A stretch of 64,000 bases of DNA from Terrabacter sp. 28 (GCA_000955875.1 JYOE01000002.1:223062-287061), one strand, 5' to 3'; positions 43,809 to 53,723 are shown, counted from the stretch's first letter. Numbers and translations: made by a program. Notes: a model not told the origin generated them from the letters alone.

Positions 43809-44063
43809 TCAGGATTCCGGGGTGTTGGGCTGGAGCTGGGCCTGGATCTGGGTGTGGACCTGGTGCCGCGGCTTCTCCTGGTCGACGCCCTCGGGCGCCA
43901 TCGGGGTGAAGGCGGTGGCACGGGTGCGGGGAGCGCCCGACGGGCGGGAGGCGATGCCGGTCCCGCCGGGGGTGCGGCTGACGAGCGGTGCGCGGTAGGT
44001 GGTCGCCAGGTGCGACATGTGCATGCGCAGGGCCTGTCGGGTGGGGCGGATGGTGGTTGTCAT
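43809..44063 (-). CDS. Small ORF between the promoter and the MFS gene
   Basis: An 84-residue reading frame with an ATG preceded at a distance of about 12 bases by AGAGGAG. Its stop codon overlaps the ribosome binding site of the MFS gene 8 bp away. The product is basic, with no hydrophobic segment or recognised domain (Thr/Arg/Pro-rich, HMSHLATTYRAPLVSR). It may be a real small protein or a translated leader that couples to the transporter. Evidence is only position and an open frame. Confidence 0.4.
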   Translation of the reverse strand: MTTTIRPTRQALRMHMSHLATTYRAPLVSRTPGGTGIASRPSGAPRTRATAFTPMAPEGVDQEKPRHQVHTQIQAQLQPNTPES

Positions 44064-44109
44064 GGGTGCTCGACTCCTCTTTGACGACGGTCGGCGCTAC
44101 GATTAGCGG

Positions 44110-44165
44110 AGAACCACTCCGGTTCTGCCTGACCCACAATACGGAGACAGTCTCCGTTTTAGCAA
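44110..44165. promoter_or_regulatory. Promoter and two operators between MFS and tetR
   Basis: On the minus strand TTGCTA (44165-44160) and TATTGT (44141-44136) are 18 bp apart and drive the MFS side. The inverted repeat ACGGAGA-CAG-TCTCCGT (44141-44157) fills the spacer, the classical position for a TetR repressor. A second inverted repeat, AGAACC-ACTCC-GGTTCT, is at 44110-44126, within the expected initial transcript. Both could serve autoregulation of the divergent tetR gene. Confidence 0.75.
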
Positions 44166-44177
44166 GGGAGTTTTCTC

Positions 44178-44843
44178 GTGACGCCTGCCGCCACCGGCAA
44201 GGCGACGCTGGAATCGTCGCCGAGTTCCGTTGCCACAGAAGCGAATTCGCTGGCAACAGACTCCACCGAAGCTCCCCAGAAATCTGCCCGGCCGATGCGC
44301 GCCGACGCCCGCCGCAACTACGACAAGATCCTCGCGACAGCCCGGATCGTCTTCACCGAACGCGGCACGGACGCCTCCCTCGACGAGATCGCCAAGCGCG
44401 CCGGCGTGGGCCCGGGCACCCTGTACCGCCACTTCCCCACCCGCGAGGCCCTGGTCGACGCGCTGATGCAGGACTGGACCGACCGGGTCGCGTCCGACGC
44501 CGAGGCAGCCATCGCCTCCGGCGCCCCCGCCCCCGCGATGCTGCTCGACTGGTTCGAGCACTTCATCGACCACATCACCCTGCACCGGGGTGCCGCGACG
44601 AAGATCTGCGCGGCCATGGACGACCCGGCGTCGCCGATGTACCGCAAGTGCCGCGTCATGGGCGAGGCCAACCGTCGCGTCATCGAGCACCTCGACGAGC
44701 GCGGCGAGCTGCGCCCCGGGGTCGACGCGGCCAACGTCATGCGCCTCGTGAGCGGCGTCGCGAGCGTGGCCGACACGAGCCGGGCCGAGATCGAGGTCCG
44801 CCCGATGCTCGAGGTCGTCGTCGACGGGATTGTCCGCGCCTGA
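44178..44843 (+). CDS. TetR family regulator of the MFS efflux gene
   Basis: A 221-residue TetR repressor. About 40 Ser/Thr/Ala-rich residues precede the HTH (YDKILATARIVFTERGTDASLDEIAKRAGVGPGTLYRHF, positions about 48-86). The C-terminal domain is of the type found with drug exporters (LHRGAATKICAAMDD). GTG start after AGGGAG at 7 bases. It is divergent from the DHA2 transporter, with a perfect operator between the genes. Confidence 0.9.
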   Translation: MTPAATGKATLESSPSSVATEANSLATDSTEAPQKSARPMRADARRNYDKILATARIVFTERGTDASLDEIAKRAGVGPGTLYRHFPTREALVDALMQDWTDRVASDAEAAIASGAPAPAMLLDWFEHFIDHITLHRGAATKICAAMDDPASPMYRKCRVMGEANRRVIEHLDERGELRPGVDAANVMRLVSGVASVADTSRAEIEVRPMLEVVVDGIVRA

Positions 44844-44860
44844 CCCGTGGTTGCAGGGGC

Positions 44861-45796
44861 ATGACCCTCGACCTCCGCATCTTCACCGAGCCCCAGCAGG
44901 GCGCCACCTACGACGACCTGCTCGCCGTCGCGCGAGCCGCCGAGGACCTCGGCTTCGGCGGCTTCTTCCGCTCCGACCACTACCTCCACATGGGCGGCGA
45001 CGGCGGCCCCGGCCCCACCGATGCGTGGACGACTCTCGCCGGCCTCGCGCGTGACACCTCGACGATCCGCCTGGGCACGCTCGTCACCTCCGCCACCTTC
45101 CGCCTGCCCGGGCCGCTCGCCGTGCAGGTCGCCGGCGTCGACCAGATGAGCGGCGGACGCGTCGAGCTGGGACTCGGCGCCGGCTGGTTCGAGGCCGAGC
45201 ACACGGCATACGGGATCCCCTTCCCGCCGCTCGGCGAGCGGTTCGACCGTCTCGAGGAGCAGCTCGCAGTCATCACCGGCCTCTGGGCCACCGAGCCCGG
45301 CGCCACGTTCAGCCACGACGGGCCCCACTACCCGGTCAGCAACTCGCCGGCCCTCGCGAAGCCGACCCAGACGGGCGGCGTGCCGATCATCATCGGCGGT
45401 GGCGGGGCACGCCGCACCCCTGCCCTCGCCATCAGGTATGCCGCCGAGTTCAATGCGCCGTTCACGTCGCCCTCCGAGGCCGGCCTCCTCTTCGAGCGGG
45501 TGCGCGACGCCGCTCGCGACGCGGATCGCGACCCGTCGTCGCTGACCTACTCGGCCGCGCAGGTCGTGTGCCTGGGCAAGGACGACGCGACGCTGCGACG
45601 CCGCGCGGACGCGATCGGGCGCGATGTCGACGAGCTGCGCGAGAACGGCCTGACCGGCTCGCCCGACGAGGTCGTCGACCGGCTGGGGACGTTCGCCGAG
45701 GCCGGGGCCGAGCGCGTCTACCTCCAGGTGCTCGACCTGTCGGACCTCGACCACCTCGCCGACATCGCCGACGGTGTCCTGCGCCAGCTCGCCTGA
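44861..45796 (+). CDS. F420-dependent luciferase-like (LLM class) oxidoreductase
   Basis: A 311-residue bacterial-luciferase-fold TIM barrel. Characteristic segments are LRIFTEPQQGATYDDLLAVARAAEDLGF, FFRSDHYLHMG, RLGTLVTSATFR, LGLGAGWFEAEH, IIIGGGGARRT and the C-terminal DEVVDRLGTFAEAGAERVYLQV. Actinobacterial members of this type usually use coenzyme F420. The substrate is unknown. It starts 17 bp after tetR and is probably co-transcribed with it. Confidence 0.87.
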   Translation: MTLDLRIFTEPQQGATYDDLLAVARAAEDLGFGGFFRSDHYLHMGGDGGPGPTDAWTTLAGLARDTSTIRLGTLVTSATFRLPGPLAVQVAGVDQMSGGRVELGLGAGWFEAEHTAYGIPFPPLGERFDRLEEQLAVITGLWATEPGATFSHDGPHYPVSNSPALAKPTQTGGVPIIIGGGGARRTPALAIRYAAEFNAPFTSPSEAGLLFERVRDAARDADRDPSSLTYSAAQVVCLGKDDATLRRRADAIGRDVDELRENGLTGSPDEVVDRLGTFAEAGAERVYLQVLDLSDLDHLADIADGVLRQLA

Positions 45797-45809
45797 GCGC
45801 CTCTGCGAC

Positions 45810-45838
45810 TTGATATACATAGGTTACCTATGTAAATT
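45810..45838 (+). promoter_or_regulatory. MarR operon promoter with embedded operator
   Basis: TTGATA (45810-45815) and TAAATT (45833-45838) are 17 bp apart. The spacer holds the perfect inverted repeat TACATAGG-TTA-CCTATGTA (45816-45834), which runs into the -10. The GTG of the marR gene begins 7 bases after the -10, so transcription probably starts at the start codon (leaderless). This is one of the most AT-rich stretches in the window. Confidence 0.8.
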
Positions 45839-45845
45839 CGAGCGG

Positions 45846-46307
45846 GTGACTGCACCGACGACCCTGGGCAACGACCTACTGCGCTCGGCCGCGCGACTCT
45901 CGCGCTGGGCCAGCCGGCACGCGTCGTTCGACGTGCCGTTCGCGCAGGCCCGCCTGCTCGCCCTCCTCGACGAGCTCGGGCCCTCGCGCGTCAGCACCCT
46001 CGCGGCCGCCGACCACAGCAGCCAGCCGACGACGACCACCCAGCTGAACCGCCTCGAGGCGGCCGGCTGGGTGCACCGTGCGCCCGACCCCGACGACGCC
46101 CGGGCCACGCTCGTCAGCCTCAGCGAGGAGGGCCACGCCGCGCTCGACAGCGTGCGCCTCGCCCGGCTGGCCGTCCTGTCCCCCGCCCTCGACCAGCTCG
46201 ACGGCCCGGCGCTCGCCCGCGTCCAGGTCGCCATCGACGTCATGAACGAGCTGCTCGCCAAGGCGGCGGACACCACCGACCCGCACCCCACCCGAAAGGA
46301 CGGATGA
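45846..46307 (+). CDS. MarR family transcriptional regulator
   Basis: A 153-residue MarR-type repressor. The winged helix is in ALLDELGPSRVSTLAAADHSSQPTTTTQLNRLEAAGWVHRAPDPDDARATLVSLSEEG (positions about 38-95), including the DxRxxxVxLT-like wing DARATLVSLS. It is in an operon with an MFS gene starting 7 bp downstream. The palindrome in its promoter is the expected autoregulatory site. Confidence 0.9.
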   Translation: MTAPTTLGNDLLRSAARLSRWASRHASFDVPFAQARLLALLDELGPSRVSTLAAADHSSQPTTTTQLNRLEAAGWVHRAPDPDDARATLVSLSEEGHAALDSVRLARLAVLSPALDQLDGPALARVQVAIDVMNELLAKAADTTDPHPTRKDG

Positions 46308-46314
46308 CCACCCC

Positions 46315-47529
46315 ATGTGGCGTCAACCCAAGACCGTCTGGTCGATCGCCTTCGCCTGCGTGATCTCCTTCATGGGCATCGGCCTCGTCGACCCCATCCT
46401 CAAGCCGATCGCCGACGAGCTCGGCGCCGGCCCCTCGCAGGTGAGCCTGCTCTTCACGAGCTACCTCGCCGTCATGGGCGTGGCGATGCTCGGCACCGGC
46501 TGGGTCAGCAGCCGCGTCGGCGCCAAGCGCACCCTGCTGCTCGGCCTCGCCCTCATCATCGTCGGCTCGGCCCTCGCCGGCAGCCAGGACACCGTCGGCG
46601 GCATCGTCGCCTTCCGCGCCCTCTGGGGCCTCGGCAACGCCCTCTTCATCGCCACCGCGCTCGCGACGATCGTCAACGCGGCGTCCGGCTCGGTGAAGCA
46701 GGCGATCATCCTCTACGAGGCCGCCCTCGGCGTCGGCATCGCGACCGGCCCGCTCCTCGGCGGCTGGCTCGGCGGCATCTCGTGGCGCTGGCCGTTCTAC
46801 GGCGTCGCCGTCCTCATGGCCGTCGCCTTCATCGCCACCGTGACCACCCTCCCGGCCACCCCGGCCGCCGCCCGCCCGACCTCGATCGCGGCGCCCCTGA
46901 AGGCCCTCGGGCACCGGGGACTGCTCACCGTCGGCCTCACCGCGCTGCTCTACAACTTCGGGTTCTTCACGCTGCTCGCGTTCACGCCGTTCCCCCTCGC
47001 GATGGGCGCCCACGAGATCGGCTTCATCTTCTTCGGCTGGGGCCTGCTGCTCGCCATCACCTCGGTCTTCGTCGCGCCGATGGTGCAGCGCCGGTTCGGC
47101 ACGATGGCCGGCATCGTCGGAGCCCTGCTCGGCTTCGCCGTCATCCTCGCCGTGATGGCCGTCGCCACGGACAACAAGACGGTGCTCGTCGTCGGCGTCA
47201 TCCTCGCCGGCGCCTTCCTGGGCGTGAACAACACCCTCATCACCGAGACCGTCATGAAGGTCGCCCCCGTCGAGCGCGGCGTCGCGTCGGCGGCATACAG
47301 CTTCGTCCGCTTCAGCGGTGGCGCGGTCGCCCCGTGGCTGGCCGGCAACCTCGGCGAGAAGTCGATCCACCTGCCGTTCTGGGTCGGTTCCGTCGCGGTC
47401 GTGCTCGCGGTCGTCGTGCTGTCGACGGCACGCCGCATCATCGGCGCCCTCGACGAGGCACCCGGTCACGGGGCCGAGCCGGTCACCTCGCGCACGGAGG
47501 CCGAGGCCCTCACCGTCGGCGACGCCTGA
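46315..47529 (+). CDS. MFS transporter (drug efflux, 12 helices)
   Basis: A 404-residue major facilitator protein. Helix 1 reads WSIAFACVISFMGIGLVDPILKPIADEL, loop 2-3 is VSSRVGAKRTLLLG, and GIATGPLLGGWLGGISWRWPF is the motif C region of proton-driven drug exporters. A short acidic C-terminal tail follows helix 12. It is controlled with the upstream marR gene, so its substrate probably overlaps the MarR inducer. The stop lies 28 bp before a long palindrome. Confidence 0.9.
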   Translation: MWRQPKTVWSIAFACVISFMGIGLVDPILKPIADELGAGPSQVSLLFTSYLAVMGVAMLGTGWVSSRVGAKRTLLLGLALIIVGSALAGSQDTVGGIVAFRALWGLGNALFIATALATIVNAASGSVKQAIILYEAALGVGIATGPLLGGWLGGISWRWPFYGVAVLMAVAFIATVTTLPATPAAARPTSIAAPLKALGHRGLLTVGLTALLYNFGFFTLLAFTPFPLAMGAHEIGFIFFGWGLLLAITSVFVAPMVQRRFGTMAGIVGALLGFAVILAVMAVATDNKTVLVVGVILAGAFLGVNNTLITETVMKVAPVERGVASAAYSFVRFSGGAVAPWLAGNLGEKSIHLPFWVGSVAVVLAVVVLSTARRIIGALDEAPGHGAEPVTSRTEAEALTVGDA

Positions 47530-47557
47530 CCGCCCCTGAGTCCCTCAGCCCCCACGA

Positions 47558-47632
47558 GCGCAACACACCGAACAGGTCGCAACCCACCGAGATCCGATCC
47601 CGGTGGGTTGCGGCTTTCACGGTGTGTTGCGC
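47558..47632. terminator. Long palindrome between convergent genes (repeat family A, second copy)
   Basis: A 75-bp inverted repeat with outer arms GCGCAACACACCG/CGGTGTGTTGCGC and inner arms GCAACCCACCG/CGGTGGGTTGC. Both arms share their core with the element at 5320-5402. It contains the complementary stop codon of the MmcQ/YjbR-like gene (47617-47619) and even encodes that protein's last residues. Probable bidirectional terminator. Confidence 0.8.
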
Positions 47633-47988
47633 AGGAGGTCGGCCAGGCCGGTTGCGCCGCGTCGCCGGCGTCCGCCGCGGATGTAATAGGACTCGACGAG
47701 CAGCTCGGCGAGCTCACGCAGGTCGAGTCGGTCCAGCCGCGCCCACATCGTTACGCGGAAGCGGAAGGTGTCGATCCGCACGAACGTGTCACGTCGACCA
47801 GCGAGCGCCAGCGACGTGTCCATCTCGCCGGTCCACACCTGGACGAGCTCGCGTCCCTCGTCGTCCCACCGCAGGCGGGCGAACGTATGCCGTCCGGCGT
47901 GCCAGGCGGGCGACCCCTCGTGCGCGACTCCGAGCTCCGCTCCGGGCAGCCGACGGGCCAGATCGTCCACGTCGGCCCACGTCGCCAT
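47617..47988 (-). CDS. MmcQ/YjbR-like (CyaY-fold) protein
   Basis: A 123-residue protein of the MmcQ/YjbR family (DUF661-like 'double wing' DNA-binding fold). Typical features are DLARRLPGAELGVAHEGSPAWHAGRHTFARLRW and a C-terminal LRELAELLVESYYIRG. The cellular role is not established. The ATG at 47988 follows GGAGGAGG. Its last codons and stop are supplied by the palindromic element. Confidence 0.8.
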   Translation of the reverse strand: MATWADVDDLARRLPGAELGVAHEGSPAWHAGRHTFARLRWDDEGRELVQVWTGEMDTSLALAGRRDTFVRIDTFRFRVTMWARLDRLDLRELAELLVESYYIRGGRRRRGATGLADLLRNTP

Positions 47989-48051
47989 CTCGCCTCCTCC
48001 CGAGCAGGCTAGACCCCACGGGCCGGCCACTCGACGGTTCGGGCGGGGGTG

Positions 48052-49383
48052 TCAGTGGAACGTGACGGAGCGGCCGGCCCGCATGGCGGCGTACGCCTCG
48101 GGGTCGGCCTCGAGGGCGGCCCGGCGCGCCTTGTGCCGGTAGCGCAGGACCTGCACGATGCCCAGGGCCCACACCGGGTACTGCACCGTCATGGCGACCC
48201 GGAAGGCGTCGACGTCCCACGTCGACGGACCACCCGGGGCGACGTGGTCGAGCACCACACCGACGAGCGCGACGGCGGTGAGCGTCGCGACGAAGCCGCC
48301 GGTGTTGACGATGCCCGAGGCGCTGCCGATGCGGGTCGGCGGGTTGAAGGTGCGGGCCACGTCGAAGCCGATCATCGAGCCGGGACCGCCGACGGCGATG
48401 AGCACGACGAGGGCGACGAGCAGCCAGAGCGGTGCCCGTCCGGGCCAGAGCAGCACGACGGTCCAGGCGACGATGGCCGCCGATGCGATCCAGAGCACGA
48501 GGGTGCTGCGCGAGAACGGGTAGCGCATCGTCAGCGTGCCGATGACCGGGCTGGAGACGACCGTCGTGACGACCATGACCATGAGCAGGATGCTCGCCGT
48601 CGCGGGTGAGAGACCTTGGCCGGCGACGAGGAACGGGAAGCCCCAGAGCATCGTGAACATGTTGGCCGCGAACTGTGACGTGAAGTGCGACCACAGCCCG
48701 AGGCGCGTGCCCGGCACGAGCCAGGCGGCCCGCAACGTGCGGGCGACGGCTCGCAGGCGCAGCTCGTCACGGTGACGGTCGGCATACGGGCTGTCCTTGA
48801 CCAGCACCACGAGCGCGATGCCGGTGACGACACCGAAGGAGGCGGCGACGGCATACGACGGCGTCCATCCGAACCGGTCGAGCGCGGCGGCGAGCGGGCC
48901 CGCCGACGCGAAGGCGCCGATCTGACCGAGCACGCCCGTCAGCTGGGTGACCATCGGGGTGCGCCGCGGGGAGAACCACAGCGCCACGAGGCGCAGCACC
49001 GAGATGAACACCATCGCGTCGCCGATACCGAGCAGCACCCGGCACACGAGCGCTGCGCCGAACGAGTGGACGAACGCGAAGCCGAGCTGGGCGACCGTGA
49101 GCAGGGTCAGGCCGATGCCGAGCAGCTTCTTCGAGCCGTAGCGGTCGAGCAGCGCACCGACGGGCAGCTGCATCGCCGCGTAGACGAAGACCTGCACGAT
49201 CGTGAACGTCGACAGCTGCGAGCTGCTGATGCCGAAGCGCTCCGCGGCATCGAGACCGGCGACACCGAGCGACGTGCGGTGGAAGACGGCGAGGACGTAG
49301 ACGGCGATCGCCGCTGCCCAGACTGCCCAGGCGCGGCGACCGTCGAGGGGGAAGAGCTGTCCGGGGTGGGTGGTGCTCGTCAT
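48052..49383 (-). CDS. MFS transporter, nitrate/sugar-phosphate-like type
   Basis: A 443-residue, 12-helix major facilitator protein. The N-terminal helix (AVWAAAIAVYVLAVFHRTSLGVAGLDAAERFGISSSQLS) and loop MQLPVGALLDRYGSKKLLGIG resemble anion:cation symporter and nitrate transporter-like members. The RTFNPPTRIGSASGIVNTGG segment before helix 11 is shared with many actinobacterial MFS proteins of unknown substrate. It starts 23 bp after the malic enzyme stop and is probably co-transcribed with it. Confidence 0.85.
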   Translation of the reverse strand: MTSTTHPGQLFPLDGRRAWAVWAAAIAVYVLAVFHRTSLGVAGLDAAERFGISSSQLSTFTIVQVFVYAAMQLPVGALLDRYGSKKLLGIGLTLLTVAQLGFAFVHSFGAALVCRVLLGIGDAMVFISVLRLVALWFSPRRTPMVTQLTGVLGQIGAFASAGPLAAALDRFGWTPSYAVAASFGVVTGIALVVLVKDSPYADRHRDELRLRAVARTLRAAWLVPGTRLGLWSHFTSQFAANMFTMLWGFPFLVAGQGLSPATASILLMVMVVTTVVSSPVIGTLTMRYPFSRSTLVLWIASAAIVAWTVVLLWPGRAPLWLLVALVVLIAVGGPGSMIGFDVARTFNPPTRIGSASGIVNTGGFVATLTAVALVGVVLDHVAPGGPSTWDVDAFRVAMTVQYPVWALGIVQVLRYRHKARRAALEADPEAYAAMRAGRSVTFH

Positions 49384-49406
49384 CCGGTCTTTCGTCCTCG
49401 CAGCCG

Positions 49407-50846
<1,440 letters not shown>

Positions 50847-50942
50847 GGAGCAATCGTCCCACGATCCGAGAAACGCCCCGGACCCCGTCCGTAGACCGAT
50901 CAGTAACAAACGTCCGGGTTCCACCCGCTCGGGTCCCCTGGC

Positions 50943-51094
50943 GTATGCCGTCTCGCGGGCTCCCTTGGCACCGTTGCCTTTCGAGCGCCCAACGAACATC
51001 GTCAGGCTGCTCAGCGGCGCGCACCGACGCTCACCGGCGCTCGCTCACCGGCACTGCCCGCCGCGAACGCAGGGCGGCCCGCGCGACGGCATAC
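50943..51094. repeat. Inverted pair of extended GTATGCCG motifs flanking an intergenic region
   Basis: GTATGCCGTCTCGCGGGC (50943-50960) and GCCCGCGCGACGGCATAC (51077-51094) are inverted copies matching at 17 of 18 bases. They bracket the central part of the 260-bp gap between malic enzyme and the divergent P-type ATPase. The enclosed sequence has no gene; promoters for both sides must be here, with a possible GACAAT -10 for the ATPase at 51095-51100. Confidence 0.7.
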
Positions 51095-51106
51095 GACAAT
51101 GGGCGC

Positions 51107-53554
51107 GTGACCACCGCCGAGGACACCTCCCTGACACGGGCGTCCGGTCTGACCTCCACGGAGGTCGGCGAGCGCGTCGCGCGGGGGGCCGTGAACCGGC
51201 TCTCGGAGCGCACGTCCCGGTCGGTCGGCGAGATCGTGCGCGCCAACGTGCTGACCCGCTTCAACGCCATCCTCGGTGCGCTCTTCGTCCTCGTCATGGT
51301 GACGGGGTCGTGGGCCGACGGGCTCTTCGGGCTCGTGCTCGTCGTCAACTCCGCGATCGGCATCACCCAGGAGTACCTCGCCAAGCGCAAGCTGGACCGC
51401 CTCGCACTGCTCAACGCCCCGACGACCCGGGTCGTGCGCGACGGGGAGGTGCGCGTGGTGGCCACGACGGACGTCGTGCAGGACGACCTCATCGAGCTGC
51501 GCACGGGTGACGAGGTGCCCGCCGACGGCCACCTCCTCGTCAGCGCGGGGCTCGAGCTCAACGAGGCGAACCTCACCGGCGAGTCCGACCCGGTGCCCCA
51601 CGACGAGGGCGACGAGATCATGTCGGGCACGAGCGTCGTCGCCGGCTCGGGGCGCTACCACGCGCGGCACGTCGGTGCCGACGCGTACGTCAACCGGATC
51701 GCTGCCGACGCGCGCCGCTTCACGCGCACCCGCTCGGAGATCCAGGAGTCGATCAACACGTTGCTGCGCTACATCACCTGGGTGATCGCGGCAGCGCTGC
51801 CGATCGCGATCTGGTCGCAGTGGCGCACCGTCGGCGACCACGGGTGGCAGCAGGTCGTCATCCGCTCCGCCGCCGGGGTCGTCGGCCTCGTGCCGGAGGG
51901 GCTGGTGCTGCTCACCTCGGTCGCCTTCCTGCTCTCGGCGGTGCAGCTGACCCGCCGCAACGTCCTCGTGCAGCAGCTGCCCGCCGTCGAGGGGCTCGCC
52001 CGCGTCGACGTCGTGTGCCTCGACAAGACCGGCACGCTGACCGCCGGCGAGATCGCCTTCGACGACGCCGAGCCGCTCGCCGGGCAGGACGTCGATGAGA
52101 TCCGTTGTGCCCTGGGCGCGCTCGCCGACGACCCCAACGCCAACGGCACCCTGACAGCCGTCGCGGCAGTCCTCGCCTCGCCCGGCTGGGAGCGCACCCG
52201 CACCATCCCCTTCAACTCCGCACGCAAGTGGAGCGCCGCCTGCTTCACGGCCCACGCGACCTGGGTGCTCGGCGCGCCGGAGGTGCTGCTCGCCGCAGAC
52301 CCGCAGCCGAGCCCGCCGGAGGTCATCGAGGCGATCCGCGCGCGCGTCGCCGAGCTCGCCGCGTCGGGGCGTCGCGTCGTGCTGCTCGCCCGCAGCGACG
52401 TCGACCTCACCGAGCCCACCCTGCCCCCCGACCTGACGCCTGCGGCGCTCGTCACGCTGACCGAGCAGGTGCGCCCCGACGCCCGCGACACCCTCGCCTA
52501 CTTCGCCGAGCAGGACGTCGCGATCAAGGTCATCTCCGGCGACAACCCCGTCACGGTCGCTGCCGTCGCCCGCGAGGTCGGCCTCGACGTCGGGGAGCCC
52601 GTCGACGCGCGGACCCTCCCCGACGACCCCGCCGTGCTCCGCGAGGTGCTCGCGCGCACGACCGTCTTCGGCCGCGTCACCCCGGAGCAGAAACGCGCCT
52701 TCGTGAACGCCCTGCAGGCCGACGGGCACGTCGTCGCGATGACGGGCGACGGCGTCAACGACGCGCTCGCCCTCAAGGACGCCGACATCGGGGTCGCCAT
52801 GGGCAACGGCGCGCAGGCCACCAAGGCCGTCGCCGAGCTCGTGCTGCTCGACGGGCGGTTCTCGCACCTGCCCGACGTGCTCGCCGAGGGCCGCCGCGTC
52901 ATCGGCAACGTCGAGCGCGTCGCCAACCTCTTCGTGGCCAAGAACGCGATGAGCCTCGTGGCGATCCTCGCCGCCGCGCTGGCCACCCTGCCCTTCCCGT
53001 TCCTGCCGCGACACCTGACGCTCGTGTCGGCCGTGACGATCGGCATCCCGGCCTTCTTCCTCGCCCTGGGACCGAACCGGCGCCGCTACCTGCCGGGCTT
53101 CCTCGCGCGCATCCTGCGGTTCGCCGTGCCGTCGGGCGCCGTCGCGGGCCTGGCGGTCATCGCCTCCTACCTGCTCGCCGGCAGCGGGTACGGCGTGCCG
53201 CGGGAACAGTTCGCGGCGCGGTGCGCCGTCGAGGAGGGCGGACGCACCGTCGCGGACGTCGCGTGCTGGCAGCCCGGCAGCGGCGCCACGATCACCCTGC
53301 TCGCCGTCTTCTTCTGGATCCTCGCGGTGCTCGCCCGCCCCTTCCTCGCGTGGAAGGCGGCGCTCGTCGCGGCGATGGTGGGGCTGGCGGTGCTCGCGTT
53401 CGTGGTGCCGCGCGCGGCGGAGTTCTTCAACCTCGACGCGCCGGCGGCGCTGCTGTGGCAGTCGCTGGCGATCGGGCTCGTCGGCGCCGCGCTCGTCGAG
53501 GCGGTCTACCGGCTCTCCCCGTCGGTGCGGCACGCCCACCACGTCCGCGACTGA
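51107..53554 (+). CDS. CtpE-like P-type cation ATPase
   Basis: An 815-residue P-type ATPase. After a short cytoplasmic N-terminus come the first membrane pair, the actuator domain (LTGESDPVPH), the M4 motif GLVPEGL, and the phosphorylation site DKTGTLT (Asp306). The P-domain hinge TGDGVNDALALKDADIGVAMG follows, and then a C-terminal six-helix region. The PEGL motif and N-terminal GLTSTEVGERVARGAVN resemble mycobacterial CtpE, linked to calcium uptake. The GTG at 51107 lies 6 bases after GACAAT, so a leaderless start is possible. Confidence 0.88.
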   Translation: MTTAEDTSLTRASGLTSTEVGERVARGAVNRLSERTSRSVGEIVRANVLTRFNAILGALFVLVMVTGSWADGLFGLVLVVNSAIGITQEYLAKRKLDRLALLNAPTTRVVRDGEVRVVATTDVVQDDLIELRTGDEVPADGHLLVSAGLELNEANLTGESDPVPHDEGDEIMSGTSVVAGSGRYHARHVGADAYVNRIAADARRFTRTRSEIQESINTLLRYITWVIAAALPIAIWSQWRTVGDHGWQQVVIRSAAGVVGLVPEGLVLLTSVAFLLSAVQLTRRNVLVQQLPAVEGLARVDVVCLDKTGTLTAGEIAFDDAEPLAGQDVDEIRCALGALADDPNANGTLTAVAAVLASPGWERTRTIPFNSARKWSAACFTAHATWVLGAPEVLLAADPQPSPPEVIEAIRARVAELAASGRRVVLLARSDVDLTEPTLPPDLTPAALVTLTEQVRPDARDTLAYFAEQDVAIKVISGDNPVTVAAVAREVGLDVGEPVDARTLPDDPAVLREVLARTTVFGRVTPEQKRAFVNALQADGHVVAMTGDGVNDALALKDADIGVAMGNGAQATKAVAELVLLDGRFSHLPDVLAEGRRVIGNVERVANLFVAKNAMSLVAILAAALATLPFPFLPRHLTLVSAVTIGIPAFFLALGPNRRRYLPGFLARILRFAVPSGAVAGLAVIASYLLAGSGYGVPREQFAARCAVEEGGRTVADVACWQPGSGATITLLAVFFWILAVLARPFLAWKAALVAAMVGLAVLAFVVPRAAEFFNLDAPAALLWQSLAIGLVGAALVEAVYRLSPSVRHAHHVRD

Positions 53555-53627
53555 GGTCCGACCCGACCGAGGGCCGACCCGCCTGAGGACCACCTCGACG
53601 GTGGCCGGGCCGGTCTCGTGGACGCCC

Positions 53628-53705
53628 TACAATGGGACCTGCACAGGGATCCGGCGTGGCCTGATGGGCGGGTAGGCACGCACCCGCCGTCGCGCACCCC
53701 GCGAC
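53628..53705 (+). promoter_or_regulatory. Candidate promoter and structured leader of the downstream MFS gene
   Basis: A good -10 hexamer, TACAAT (53628-53633), lacks an obvious -35. The expected leader of about 85 nt contains two back-to-back hairpins, GGCGGGT-N8-ACCCGCC (53667-53688) and GTCGCG-N5-CGCGAC (53689-53705), just before the GGAG of the MFS gene. The remainder of the gap since 53555 holds a weak 5-bp hairpin after the ATPase stop. Confidence 0.4.
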
Positions 53706-53723
53706 CAGTTCCGGAGCCGCCCC

